Positions 1 to 5,731 of a DNA stretch of 9,493 bases are shown piece after piece. Position 1 is the first letter of the stretch. Every line of letters begins with the position of its first letter. Location: NCBI GenBank assembly GCA_012840625.1, contig DUSB01000111.1:1-9493 (forward strand), read 5' to 3'. The translations under genes were made by a program, and so were the position numbers. A model generated the notes under the pieces. The model was given only the letters and a program-made list of their open reading frames with translations, had not been told where the DNA came from and made no database searches. The DNA is from Syntrophomonadaceae bacterium (lineage in GTDB: Bacteria > Bacillota > Syntrophomonadia > Syntrophomonadales > Syntrophomonadaceae).

Positions 1-213
1 CTCCGGAATTTCTATATAGCGTTCGGTTGATACCTCTTGGGCAATTAATTCCCGGGCAAAAATAGGCTCCAGATCTGCAGGAGTAAGTGCTTCTAAAGTT
101 TGAGGATTAAGTCCCGGGGATAGTGGGTTGGGCATGTCTGCCTGCACATTGTACCAGAACCTAGGTAACCGGGATTCAGGCAGAATAATTTTGGTAAGAT
201 TGTCTCGACTCAT
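1..213 (-). CDS. trpB2: Tryptophan synthase beta chain, TrpB2 type (5' part; runs off the left edge)
   Basis: PLP-dependent enzyme joining indole and serine to make tryptophan; TrpB2 forms are the long variant that often occurs without a paired TrpA. Only the first 71 codons are present, starting at an ATG (211-213), and the frame is open to the window edge. Reading the minus strand gives PRFWYN, then ADMPNPLSPGLNPQT, then LIAQEVSTERYIEIPE. This is the characteristic N-terminal extension and helix of TrpB2, different from the TrpB1 N-terminus. The catalytic lysine and PLP phosphate-binding loop lie outside the window. The start is supported by AGAGGAG (224-230) 10 nt upstream. The purine-rich leader carries GACGAGA twice. 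A promoter sits at 259-287. Recognition is from family memory of the conserved N-terminus; the gene is divergent from the thiamine operon. Confidence 0.85.
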   Translation of the reverse strand, partial: MSRDNLTKIILPESRLPRFWYNVQADMPNPLSPGLNPQTLEALTPADLEPIFARELIAQEVSTERYIEIPE

Positions 214-258
214 CTCTTCTCGTCTCCTCTCGTCTTATTAAAATTTATACATAGGGCA

Positions 259-287
259 ATTTTAGCATAGATTTCAGGCGCAAACAA
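259..287 (-). promoter_or_regulatory. Putative sigma-A promoter for trpB2
   Basis: On the minus strand, TTGTTT (282-287) is followed after exactly 17 bp by TAAAAT (259-264). This predicts a transcript start near 252 and a leader of about 40 nt before the trpB2 ATG. No terminator or T-box fits in so short a leader. The same two hexamers with the same spacing occur ahead of aroF. Confidence 0.5.
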
Positions 288-313
288 GGAGGTTTTACCG
301 GTAATTTTATTAT

Positions 314-342
314 TTGCTTCCAGTGGGCTGGAATACTATAAT
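314..342 (+). promoter_or_regulatory. Sigma-A promoter of the thiamine-uptake operon
   Basis: TTGCTT (314-319), a 17-bp spacer and a consensus TATAAT (337-342). The predicted transcript start, near 349-352, lies directly in front of the TPP aptamer. That is the expected arrangement for a riboswitch-controlled mRNA. Confidence 0.7.
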
Positions 343-352
343 AATTACTATA

Positions 353-446
353 ACAAAGGGGAGCTGGATCCATCTGGCTGAGATTGGACTTATATGGAGT
401 CCTGACCCTAACACCTGATCTGGATAATGCCAGCGTAGGGACCAAG
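353..446 (+). promoter_or_regulatory. TPP riboswitch aptamer (THI element)
   Basis: The conserved THI-box elements occur in order: GGGGAGC (358-364), CTGAGA (378-383), a P3 hairpin GGACT/AGTCC (386-390 with 398-402), ACCTGATCTGGATAATG beginning at 413, and CCAGCGTAGGGA ending at 441. CTGG (420-423) pairs with CCAG (430-433) as P5. Known role: binding thiamine pyrophosphate to repress thiamine biosynthesis or uptake genes. Here a terminator follows at 458-504, so control is probably by transcription termination. GCGT (433-436) inside the aptamer can pair with ACGC (451-454), a possible antiterminator nucleus. The closing P1 helix is not evident: the bases just outside the core (AACAA and CCAAG) do not pair. 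Confidence 0.95.
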
Positions 447-457
447 ATGAACGCAGA

Positions 458-504
458 CTGCTCGATAACCCTATGTGGACGTTAATCGAGCAGTTTTCTT
501 TTTT
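458..504 (+). terminator. Intrinsic terminator of the TPP riboswitch
   Basis: CTGCTCGATAAC (458-469) pairs with GTTAATCGAGCAG (481-493), with one bulged T, across an 11-nt loop. It is followed by TTTTCTTTTTT (494-504). It lies between the TPP aptamer and the first gene, so it is the expression platform: high TPP should favour this hairpin and switch off the transporter operon. Confidence 0.92.
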
Positions 505-561
505 ATCTGCCTGCTGCACAGACCAGGTCGAAAAGTATTAATGAAGGAGGGATCAAGCAGA

Positions 562-852
562 ATGGCCAATGCCAATCTTAGTCTACAGATCATACCGGCT
601 GTGGAGGAAGAAGATCTATATGCGGCTGTCGATGAAGTAATTGCACTTATAAAGGAATCGGGATTTCCTTACATCGTCGGTCCAATGGAAACCACTGTCG
701 AAGGTGATCTTTCTGCACTTCTGCAGCTGGTCAGGGATGCACATGAACTATGTGCACAACGTGGCGTGCCGCGAGTTGTTTCGGTGGTAAAAATTGATTA
801 TAAACCGGATGGAGTGACCATGGATGAAAAGATCGCCCCACACCGCCGATAA
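562..852 (+). CDS. Small thiamine-binding protein (MTH1187/YkoF-like, DUF77 family)
   Basis: A 96-residue cytosolic protein with no signal peptide. The N-terminal strand NLSLQIIPA, the helix starting DLYAAVDEVIALIKESG, and the GPMETTVEGD segment match the one-domain thiamine-binding family (Pfam Thiamine_BP), a ferredoxin-like fold related to each half of Bacillus YkoF. The ATG at 562 is chosen because AAGGAGG (544-550) is 11 nt upstream; the earlier in-frame ATG at 541 overlaps that site, and the one at 475 is inside the terminator. It is first in a TPP-riboswitch operon and overlaps the permease gene by 29 bases, which suggests translational coupling. Inferred role: binding thiamine or a pyrimidine precursor in the cytoplasm, as carrier, buffer or sensor for the transporter. 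The ligand is not proven by sequence. Confidence 0.82.
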   Translation: MANANLSLQIIPAVEEEDLYAAVDEVIALIKESGFPYIVGPMETTVEGDLSALLQLVRDAHELCAQRGVPRVVSVVKIDYKPDGVTMDEKIAPHRR

Positions 853-1606
853 ACTGGCACCATGGATTGCTATATTGGTATTTTTATTGATCTGGGAAGG
901 TGGTGTACGCATAACTCAAACGCCTGACTGGCTGTTACCCCCTCCCAGTCAGGTGCTGATGGCACTGGGAACGAATGCTTCCATGCTATTTAAACATACC
1001 ATCGTGACCGTGGAAGAGGCTTTATTAGGACTGGGTTTATCAACCCTCATTGCCCTGATGACCGCTTATCTTATGGATCAAGTCTTATGGTTTCGGCAGG
1101 CTTTCTACCCTTTGATTATCTTTTCTCAGACCATTCCTCTACTCATCTTGGCAGTACTCTTTACGATCTGGTTTGGTTTTGGAATGCTGCCCAAGATATT
1201 AGTGGTTATTCTGGTCTGTTTTTTCCCGGTTGTCATTAGTTTGATGAATGGACTGGATGGGGTGGACCCTGATCAAATCAAGCTCTTTCGCTCCATGGGA
1301 GCTACAAGTACAGCTATCTTTACCATGGTCAAACTTCCAGCGGCTATGCCCAGCTTTTTTTCCGGCTTAAGGATTTCAGCTACCTACAGCTTGATGGCAG
1401 CCGTGATAGCTGAATGGATGGGGGCGGAAAAAGGCCTGGGATACTTTATGACCCTGATGCAAAAGGGATACCGTATTGATCAGGTGCTAGCATCGGTGCT
1501 GATTATCTGTTTGATTAGCTTTCTACTGGTTAAATGCATTGATCTGCTGGAATACCTGCTCCTACCGTGGAACCGGAAGGAGGATACCCAATACAACTGG
1601 GGATAA
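824..1606 (+). CDS. thiX: ABC transporter permease for thiamine precursor (ThiX type)
   Basis: A 260-residue membrane protein of the SsuC/TauC-like binding-protein-dependent permease family. Hydrophobic segments lie around residues 13-29, 63-84, 94-115, 122-142, 184-197 and 222-246, giving about six spans. The EAA loop that docks onto the ATPase is visible at about 152-176 (FRSMGA, then VKLPAAMP). The ATG at 824 has GGAG (811-814) 9 nt upstream and lies inside the preceding gene. The neighbouring lipoprotein and ATPase complete one importer, and the TPP riboswitch upstream points to a thiamine-related substrate. By analogy with ThiXYZ this is likely formylaminopyrimidine or HMP; that specificity is inference. 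Confidence 0.87.
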   Translation: MKRSPHTADKLAPWIAILVFLLIWEGGVRITQTPDWLLPPPSQVLMALGTNASMLFKHTIVTVEEALLGLGLSTLIALMTAYLMDQVLWFRQAFYPLIIFSQTIPLLILAVLFTIWFGFGMLPKILVVILVCFFPVVISLMNGLDGVDPDQIKLFRSMGATSTAIFTMVKLPAAMPSFFSGLRISATYSLMAAVIAEWMGAEKGLGYFMTLMQKGYRIDQVLASVLIICLISFLLVKCIDLLEYLLLPWNRKEDTQYNWG

Positions 1607-1636
1607 ACGAGACGAACAAAGGAGGATTACTAATTA

Positions 1637-2626
1637 ATGAAAAAACACCTTGCTTTTTTCCTTATGTGCTGTATGCTTTTTACCCTCTGCGGATGTGGTC
1701 CTGCCTCTCAGACCGAACCGGCTGCTGAGCTACAGGAGTTGACTGTATTATTAGACTGGTTTCCTAATACCAACCATACCGGCTTATATGTCGCCCAGGA
1801 CCAAGGTTATTACCAGCAGGCCGGCCTGGAGGTAAAGATTGTTCAGCCGGCTGAAGGCGGTACTGCACAGCTGGTTGCTGCTGGCAAAGGGGACTTCGGC
1901 ATTTCCTACCAGGAAGAAGTAACCGCCGCTCGTTCACAGGATGTACCAGTGTTGGCGATTGCTGCCATCATTCAGCATAATACTTCCGGTTATGCATCTC
2001 CGGCCGATAAAAATATTAAGACCCCCCGGGATTTTGCAGGAAAAACCTATGGCGGCTGGGGTTCTCCCACTGAAGAGGCTCTATTAAAAAGCCTGATGGA
2101 TAAATATGATGCTGATTTCTCTAAGGTCAAGATCGTGAACATTGGAGCCGCTGACTTCTTTGCCAGTATGGAAAAGAATGCAGATTTTTCCTTGATTTTT
2201 GAAGGATGGACTGGTATCGAAGCCCAGCAGAAAAATATAGATTTAAACTTTATTCCCCTCCGGGATGAAGGGGATACATTTGATTTCTATACCCCGCTTA
2301 TTATTACCAATGAAGAAACAGCCCAGAAGAATCCCGCGCTGGTAAGAAAGTTTATGCAGGCCACTTCCCGGGGTTATCAATATGCTATGGCTCATCCTGA
2401 AGAGGCGGCTGAAATCCTGCTGGCAAAGGTCCCTGAACTGGATCGGGAGCTGGTATTAAAAAGCCAGCAGTACTTAAAAGATCAGTATCAATCAGATGCA
2501 CCCCGCTGGGGAGAAATGAAAAAAGAAGTCTGGCAGGCCTATGCTGATTTTATGTTCAAAAATGGCCTGATTGAAAAAAAGATTGACCCGGAAAAAGCTT
2601 TCAGCAACCAGTTCCTGCCGGAGTGA
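1637..2626 (+). CDS. thiY: Substrate-binding lipoprotein for pyrimidine thiamine precursor (ThiY, NMT1/THI5-like)
   Basis: A 329-residue exported lipoprotein. A short signal peptide ends in a lipobox L17-C18-G19-C20, so C20 should be lipidated. The mature part has the NMT1/THI5-like fold: VLLDWFPNTNHTGLYVA (37-53), GYYQQAGLEV, GTAQLVAAGKGDFGIS (75-90), and a GGWGSPTEEALL hinge region near 139-150. ThiY of Bacillus halodurans binds N-formyl-4-amino-5-aminomethyl-2-methylpyrimidine, and the riboswitch context supports a similar ligand here. The start has AAAGGAGG (1618-1625) 11 nt upstream of the ATG. It lies 30 bases after thiX and 7 bases before thiZ. Riboflavin or other NMT1-like ligands are less likely given the TPP control. 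Confidence 0.85.
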   Translation: MKKHLAFFLMCCMLFTLCGCGPASQTEPAAELQELTVLLDWFPNTNHTGLYVAQDQGYYQQAGLEVKIVQPAEGGTAQLVAAGKGDFGISYQEEVTAARSQDVPVLAIAAIIQHNTSGYASPADKNIKTPRDFAGKTYGGWGSPTEEALLKSLMDKYDADFSKVKIVNIGAADFFASMEKNADFSLIFEGWTGIEAQQKNIDLNFIPLRDEGDTFDFYTPLIITNEETAQKNPALVRKFMQATSRGYQYAMAHPEEAAEILLAKVPELDRELVLKSQQYLKDQYQSDAPRWGEMKKEVWQAYADFMFKNGLIEKKIDPEKAFSNQFLPE

Positions 2627-2633
2627 GGCCTCC

Positions 2634-3344
2634 ATGGATATTAAAGTTGATAAGGTAAGTAAATCGATGGGGGAAGTTCATATTCTGGATCATATTGATA
2701 TCGCAGTCCACAAACATGAATTCGTAGTGATTTTAGGACCCAGCGGTTGTGGAAAAAGCACCCTGTTCAATATCATAGCCGGACTGCTGCTGCCGGACGA
2801 AGGCAGGATACTGCTGGATGGTAAGGACTACACCGGGCAAACAGGAAGAATCGGCTATATGCAGCAGAAGGACCTGCTGCTACCTTCACGCACCATTCTG
2901 GATAATGTATGCATTCCACTGGTGTTAAAAGGTATGCCCCAGCATAAGGCCCGTCAGAAAGCCTTTTCCTACCTGCCTGATTTCGGTCTGGAGGGTTTTG
3001 CTGCATATTATCCACGCCAACTATCAGGTGGTATGAGGCAGAGAGCTGCTCTCCTGCGCACCTATCTATTTGCCAGTGATATTTTGTTACTGGACGAGCC
3101 TTTTGTAGCACTAGATGCTATCAGCCGCCGCAAAATGCAATTATGGCTGCGTGAATTACGCAGCCATTATCCCTGTACAATCCTTTTTGTGACGCATGAT
3201 ATTGATGAAGCCTTGATGCTGGCAGATCGTATCTACCTTTTTTCTGCCCGTCCGGCTAAAGTGCGCCTGGAAATTAAAACAGCTTCCGCTCCACATGATG
3301 TACACAAAGAGACCATTTTACATCTGTTAGAAGAGGAAACATAA
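2634..3344 (+). CDS. thiZ: ABC transporter ATP-binding protein (ThiZ type)
   Basis: A 236-residue cytoplasmic ATPase that drives the importer. All nucleotide-binding motifs are intact: Walker A GPSGCGKST (35-43), Q-loop Q77/Q78, signature LSGGMRQR (130-137), Walker B ILLLDE (150-155) with catalytic E155, D-loop ALD (159-161), and switch histidine H188 in VTHD. The start at ATG 2634 is preferred: the protein then begins in the usual way (MDIKVDKVSK), and GTGAGG (2623-2628), overlapping the thiY stop, serves as ribosome binding site. A longer frame from 2571 would overlap thiY by 56 bases and add an unrelated basic stretch. It is the last gene of the operon; no convincing terminator follows before the convergent tyrA end. 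Confidence 0.87.
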   Translation: MDIKVDKVSKSMGEVHILDHIDIAVHKHEFVVILGPSGCGKSTLFNIIAGLLLPDEGRILLDGKDYTGQTGRIGYMQQKDLLLPSRTILDNVCIPLVLKGMPQHKARQKAFSYLPDFGLEGFAAYYPRQLSGGMRQRAALLRTYLFASDILLLDEPFVALDAISRRKMQLWLRELRSHYPCTILFVTHDIDEALMLADRIYLFSARPAKVRLEIKTASAPHDVHKETILHLLEEET

Positions 3345-3389
3345 ACCTGGAAAAATCGGCTATCCTGTAAAGGTTCCGTTGACCATTGA

Positions 3390-4478
3390 TTAGATCATCC
3401 GAGCCCAGGCAGTAATACCTTGACTCTTTAACAGAAGCAGGGCTTTTGGCGCCTGCTCTGGTGCTACTGTAATACGTATGGTGCCTTCGTCTTCATCGCG
3501 TACACTCATAATCTGTATATCATGAATATTGATCCCGGCCTCACCCAGAATAGTAGTCACCAGACCCAGAGTCCCCGGACGATCTGGAATGATAGCCACC
3601 AGATCAGCGGCATCATCCAGACAGGCCCGTGAACGGGGCATCTGCCGCCTTCGTTCACCCGCCTGTTCTAATAAAAAAGTCAGCTCTTCTTTATCCTGCT
3701 GTTTTAGAGCCCGTATAAAGCTTTCCAAATGTTGCTGAGTGTTATGCAGGGCTTCCAGCACCGCTGGCTGATTAAAAAGCAATATATTGGTCCACAGACT
3801 GACATCAGAGGCGGCAATACGGGTCATATCCCTCAATCCTCCTCCAGCCATAGATAAATCCCCCTCATCCTGCAGTTGATGCATGAGGACGCTGGCAATC
3901 AGATGGGGAACATGACTTACCCTTGCTACCAGATCATCATGTTCTCGAGGCGACATGATGACCACCCTGGCTCCAATAGCCTTGATCAGCTCTGATAAGG
4001 AAGCCAGAACTTCGTGCGGGCAAGAATCACTAGGAGTTAAAACATAAGCCGCATTTTCAAAAAGAAAAGCATCGGCGGCTAAAAGTCCACCTTTTTCAGA
4101 ACCGGCCAGCGGATGTCCCCCAATATAATGAATCCCCCCTGGAAGCATATCCCGGAACAGCTTCATAACCGGTCCTTTTACACTGCCTACATCACTGATT
4201 ACGGTTCCCGGTCTTAATTGGGGAAGCAGATCTTCCAGCACATCCTGCATAAACTCCAGAGGGGTGCACAGAATGAGCAGATCACAGTCAGCCAGCTGTT
4301 CAGGATCCAGCCAATCATCAATAACTCCCATTTCAAGGGCCTGGCTGCGCATAGATTCATCTTTATCTTTTCCCCATACCCTTATATCCGGACAGCTGTT
4401 TTTAATGGCCATACCCAGTGAAGCACCGATGACTCCCAGTCCAACAATGCCAGCGGTATGAAATGCCTGCCTAGTCAA
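3390..4478 (-). CDS. tyrA: Prephenate dehydrogenase with C-terminal ACT domain
   Basis: Oxidatively decarboxylates prephenate to 4-hydroxyphenylpyruvate, the tyrosine branch. The Rossmann motif GLGVIG (13-18) is followed by an acidic D38 near the end of strand 2, which favours NAD+. The active-site regions DVGSVKGPV (96-104), GGHPLAGSEKGG with H122, and SHVPH (188-192) are present. An ACT domain (about 292-360, AIIPDRPGTLG) should bind tyrosine for feedback control. The start codon is TTG (4476-4478): an in-frame TGA lies three codons upstream, and the next ATG is codon 23, inside the Rossmann fold. The stop of aroF shares its bases (TTGA), so translation is probably coupled to aroF. Length, 362 residues, is normal for TyrA-ACT. 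Confidence 0.93.
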   Translation of the reverse strand: MTRQAFHTAGIVGLGVIGASLGMAIKNSCPDIRVWGKDKDESMRSQALEMGVIDDWLDPEQLADCDLLILCTPLEFMQDVLEDLLPQLRPGTVISDVGSVKGPVMKLFRDMLPGGIHYIGGHPLAGSEKGGLLAADAFLFENAAYVLTPSDSCPHEVLASLSELIKAIGARVVIMSPREHDDLVARVSHVPHLIASVLMHQLQDEGDLSMAGGGLRDMTRIAASDVSLWTNILLFNQPAVLEALHNTQQHLESFIRALKQQDKEELTFLLEQAGERRRQMPRSRACLDDAADLVAIIPDRPGTLGLVTTILGEAGINIHDIQIMSVRDEDEGTIRITVAPEQAPKALLLLKSQGITAWARMI

Positions 4479-5494
4479 ATGACTTCACCAGCCTGTAAAC
4501 TTCTGCGCAATCCCTGGCAGTGCTTGATTAAATGGCTTAATTGTTCCGGAACCAATGACTGCGGTCCATCACTCCAGGCCTCTTCCGGATGGGGATGCAT
4601 TTCAATAATCAATCCATCCGCACCACAGGCAGCCGCCGCCATAGCCATAGGCGCTACTAATTCTCTTTTCCCGGTACCATGACTGGGATCAACCAGTACC
4701 GGCAGGTGGCTTAACTCTTTGACCAGGGGTACAGCGCTTAAATCCAGCGTATTGCGGGTATAGGTCTCAAAGGTACGTATACCGCGCTCACATAAAATAA
4801 CCTGTGGATTGCCGCTCATTAGAATGTATTCAGCTGCCATCAGCCACTCCTCAATAGTAGCCGACATACCGCGTTTAAGCAGCACCGGCTTGTTAATACT
4901 GCCTAGATCTTTGAGTAAAAGAAAATTCTGCATATTGCGGGCTCCTATCTGAACAATATCCGCATATTCAACCACCATATCCAGAGATTTTTGATCCATC
5001 AGTTCGGTAACAATGGGCAGACCCGTCAGTTCTCTTGCTTCAGCCATTATCTTGAGCCCCTCTTCCCCCAAACCCTGAAAGCTGTAGGGAGAGGTACGGG
5101 GTTTAAATGCACCCCCGCGCAAAAGATCAGCCCCGGCTTTTTTGACAGCCCAGGCAGCCTGCAGATATTTTTCCCGTCCTTCCACGGCACAGGGTCCCGC
5201 AATCATGATCAGACTGCCATCACCCAGACAATGATCACCTATTTGTATGATGGTGTTTTCGGGTTGAAATTCCCGCGATGCCAATTTGAAGGGTCGAGTA
5301 ATGGAAATGATTTTTTCCACACCGGGAAGGGCTTCCAGTGCCCGCCTATCGACCTGCTCTGTATTGCCAATGGCACCAATGATAATACGATTGGCGCCCC
5401 GGGATAGGTGAACCTTGAACCCATCATGATGCAACCTATCCTCTACCTGCAGCAGCTGTTCTTCACTGGCTCCTGCCTGCATTACTACTACCAT
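4475..5494 (-). CDS. aroF: 3-deoxy-7-phosphoheptulonate (DAHP) synthase, type I-beta with N-terminal ferredoxin-like domain
   Basis: Condenses phosphoenolpyruvate and erythrose 4-phosphate, the entry step of the shikimate pathway. Residues 1-67 form the ferredoxin-like regulatory domain seen in the Thermotoga-type enzyme (MVVVMQAGAS through GVEKIISITRPFKLASRE), expected to mediate Tyr/Phe feedback. The barrel carries AGPCAVE with metal ligand C102, GGAFKPRTSPYSFQG (127-141), QIGARNMQN (182-190), LLKRG, DPSHGTGKR with H272, E298 and D309. There is no chorismate mutase fusion. The ATG is preceded by AGGAGGTT (5501-5508). Upstream is a leader with an intrinsic terminator (5511-5544) that ends 2 nt before this ribosome binding site, so expression is likely attenuated. 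tyrA follows with a 3-base overlap. Confidence 0.95.
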   Translation of the reverse strand: MVVVMQAGASEEQLLQVEDRLHHDGFKVHLSRGANRIIIGAIGNTEQVDRRALEALPGVEKIISITRPFKLASREFQPENTIIQIGDHCLGDGSLIMIAGPCAVEGREKYLQAAWAVKKAGADLLRGGAFKPRTSPYSFQGLGEEGLKIMAEARELTGLPIVTELMDQKSLDMVVEYADIVQIGARNMQNFLLLKDLGSINKPVLLKRGMSATIEEWLMAAEYILMSGNPQVILCERGIRTFETYTRNTLDLSAVPLVKELSHLPVLVDPSHGTGKRELVAPMAMAAAACGADGLIIEMHPHPEEAWSDGPQSLVPEQLSHLIKHCQGLRRSLQAGEVI

Positions 5495-5510
5495 ACTACC
5501 AACCTCCTGT

Positions 5511-5544
5511 AAAAATAAAAAACCACAGGCAGCCCAGCCTGCGG
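5511..5544 (-). terminator. Intrinsic terminator in the aroF leader (attenuator)
   Basis: On the minus strand CCGCAGGC (5537-5544) pairs with GCCTGTGG (5523-5530), with one G-U pair, across a 6-nt loop. It is followed by TTTTTTATTTTT (5511-5522). It lies inside the transcribed leader and 2 nt upstream of the aroF ribosome binding site. A plain gene-end terminator there makes no sense, because no gene ends on that strand; conditional readthrough is the likely function. I could not build a convincing antiterminator that pairs with its 5' arm. Confidence 0.85.
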
Positions 5545-5550
5545 CTTCAG

Positions 5551-5569
5551 AGCATAACGCCCCTATGCT
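5551..5569 (-). other. Hairpin just upstream of the aroF attenuator
   Basis: On the minus strand AGCATA (5564-5569) pairs with TATGCT (5551-5556) around a GGGGCGT loop. It sits 6 nt before the terminator stem. Its GGGGC loop has only a 3-bp match to GCC in the terminator's 5' side, too little to call it an antiterminator. It may be part of a sensing structure. Confidence 0.45.
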
Positions 5570-5570
5570 A

Positions 5571-5617
5571 CCATTCTAACCGTACTACATTATTTCATCC
5601 TATGTGCACCATACTAC
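5571..5617 (-). repeat. Short tandem repeats GTAGTAYGG-like in the aroF leader
   Basis: Minus-strand copies are GTAGTATGG (5609-5617), GTAGTACGG (5580-5588) and TTAGAATGG (5571-5579), and then a looser GTAGCATAGG starting at 5571 and running down to 5562. The last three follow each other with a period of 9 then 8 nt. An exact further copy of GTAGTATGG covers the aroF start codon (5491-5499). Spacing and identity suggest a repeated protein-binding site in RNA or DNA; the binder is unknown. Confidence 0.4.
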
Positions 5618-5624
5618 ATCTATG

Positions 5625-5653
5625 ATTTTATCCAATTTTTTAAAAAGAAACAA
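5625..5653 (-). promoter_or_regulatory. Putative sigma-A promoter for aroF-tyrA
   Basis: On the minus strand TTGTTT (5648-5653), 17-bp spacer, TAAAAT (5625-5630). The predicted start near 5618 gives a leader of about 120 nt that contains the repeats, hairpin and attenuator. A weaker alternative is TTGGAT (5630-5635) with TATGGT (5608-5613), 16-bp spacer. Confidence 0.5.
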
Positions 5654-5672
5654 GATCTTTTAGTCTGGAAGG

Positions 5673-5701
5673 TTTACACCCCTGAAGAAATCAGGGATAA
5701 T
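5673..5701 (+). promoter_or_regulatory. Putative sigma-A promoter for aroA-aroC-aroB
   Basis: TTTACA (5673-5678), 17-bp spacer, GATAAT (5696-5701). The predicted start near 5708 leaves only about 25 nt before the aroA ATG, so there is no room for a leader attenuator. It is back to back with the aroF promoter, 20 bp away. Confidence 0.6.
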
Positions 5702-5731
5702 AATGCCAATCAATTTTTAAGTGGTGATAAA

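Noticed and set aside
215..235. CT-rich repeat upstream of trpB2 as a mobile or regulatory repeat
   Set aside because: It is only the complement of a purine-rich ribosome binding region with GACGAGA present twice; nothing more is needed to explain it.
475..561. N-terminal extension of the thiamine-binding protein from the ATG at 475
   Set aside because: It would start inside the riboswitch terminator hairpin and run through its own ribosome binding site; the added residues do not fit the family.
2571..2633. Longer thiZ start at 2571
   Set aside because: It overlaps thiY by 56 bases, adds an unrelated basic stretch, and has no clear ribosome binding site; ATG 2634 gives the usual ATPase N-terminus.
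4991..5407. 138-codon plus-strand reading frame opposite aroF
   Set aside because: It lies wholly antisense to a well-conserved aroF, has low-complexity Phe/Ser/Gly-rich composition and matches no family I know; it is a shadow frame.
5571..5612. Leader peptide for classical attenuation of aroF
   Set aside because: The minus-strand ATGs give only very short frames (such as M-V-H-I-G-stop, or M-V-A-stop) with no ribosome binding site and no Tyr, Phe or Trp codons.
5491..5617. TRAP (trp RNA-binding attenuation protein) site in the aroF leader
   Set aside because: Several UAG triplets occur on the minus strand, but their gaps (11, 12, 6, 5, 2 nt and similar) do not follow the 2-3 nt spacing of TRAP targets.
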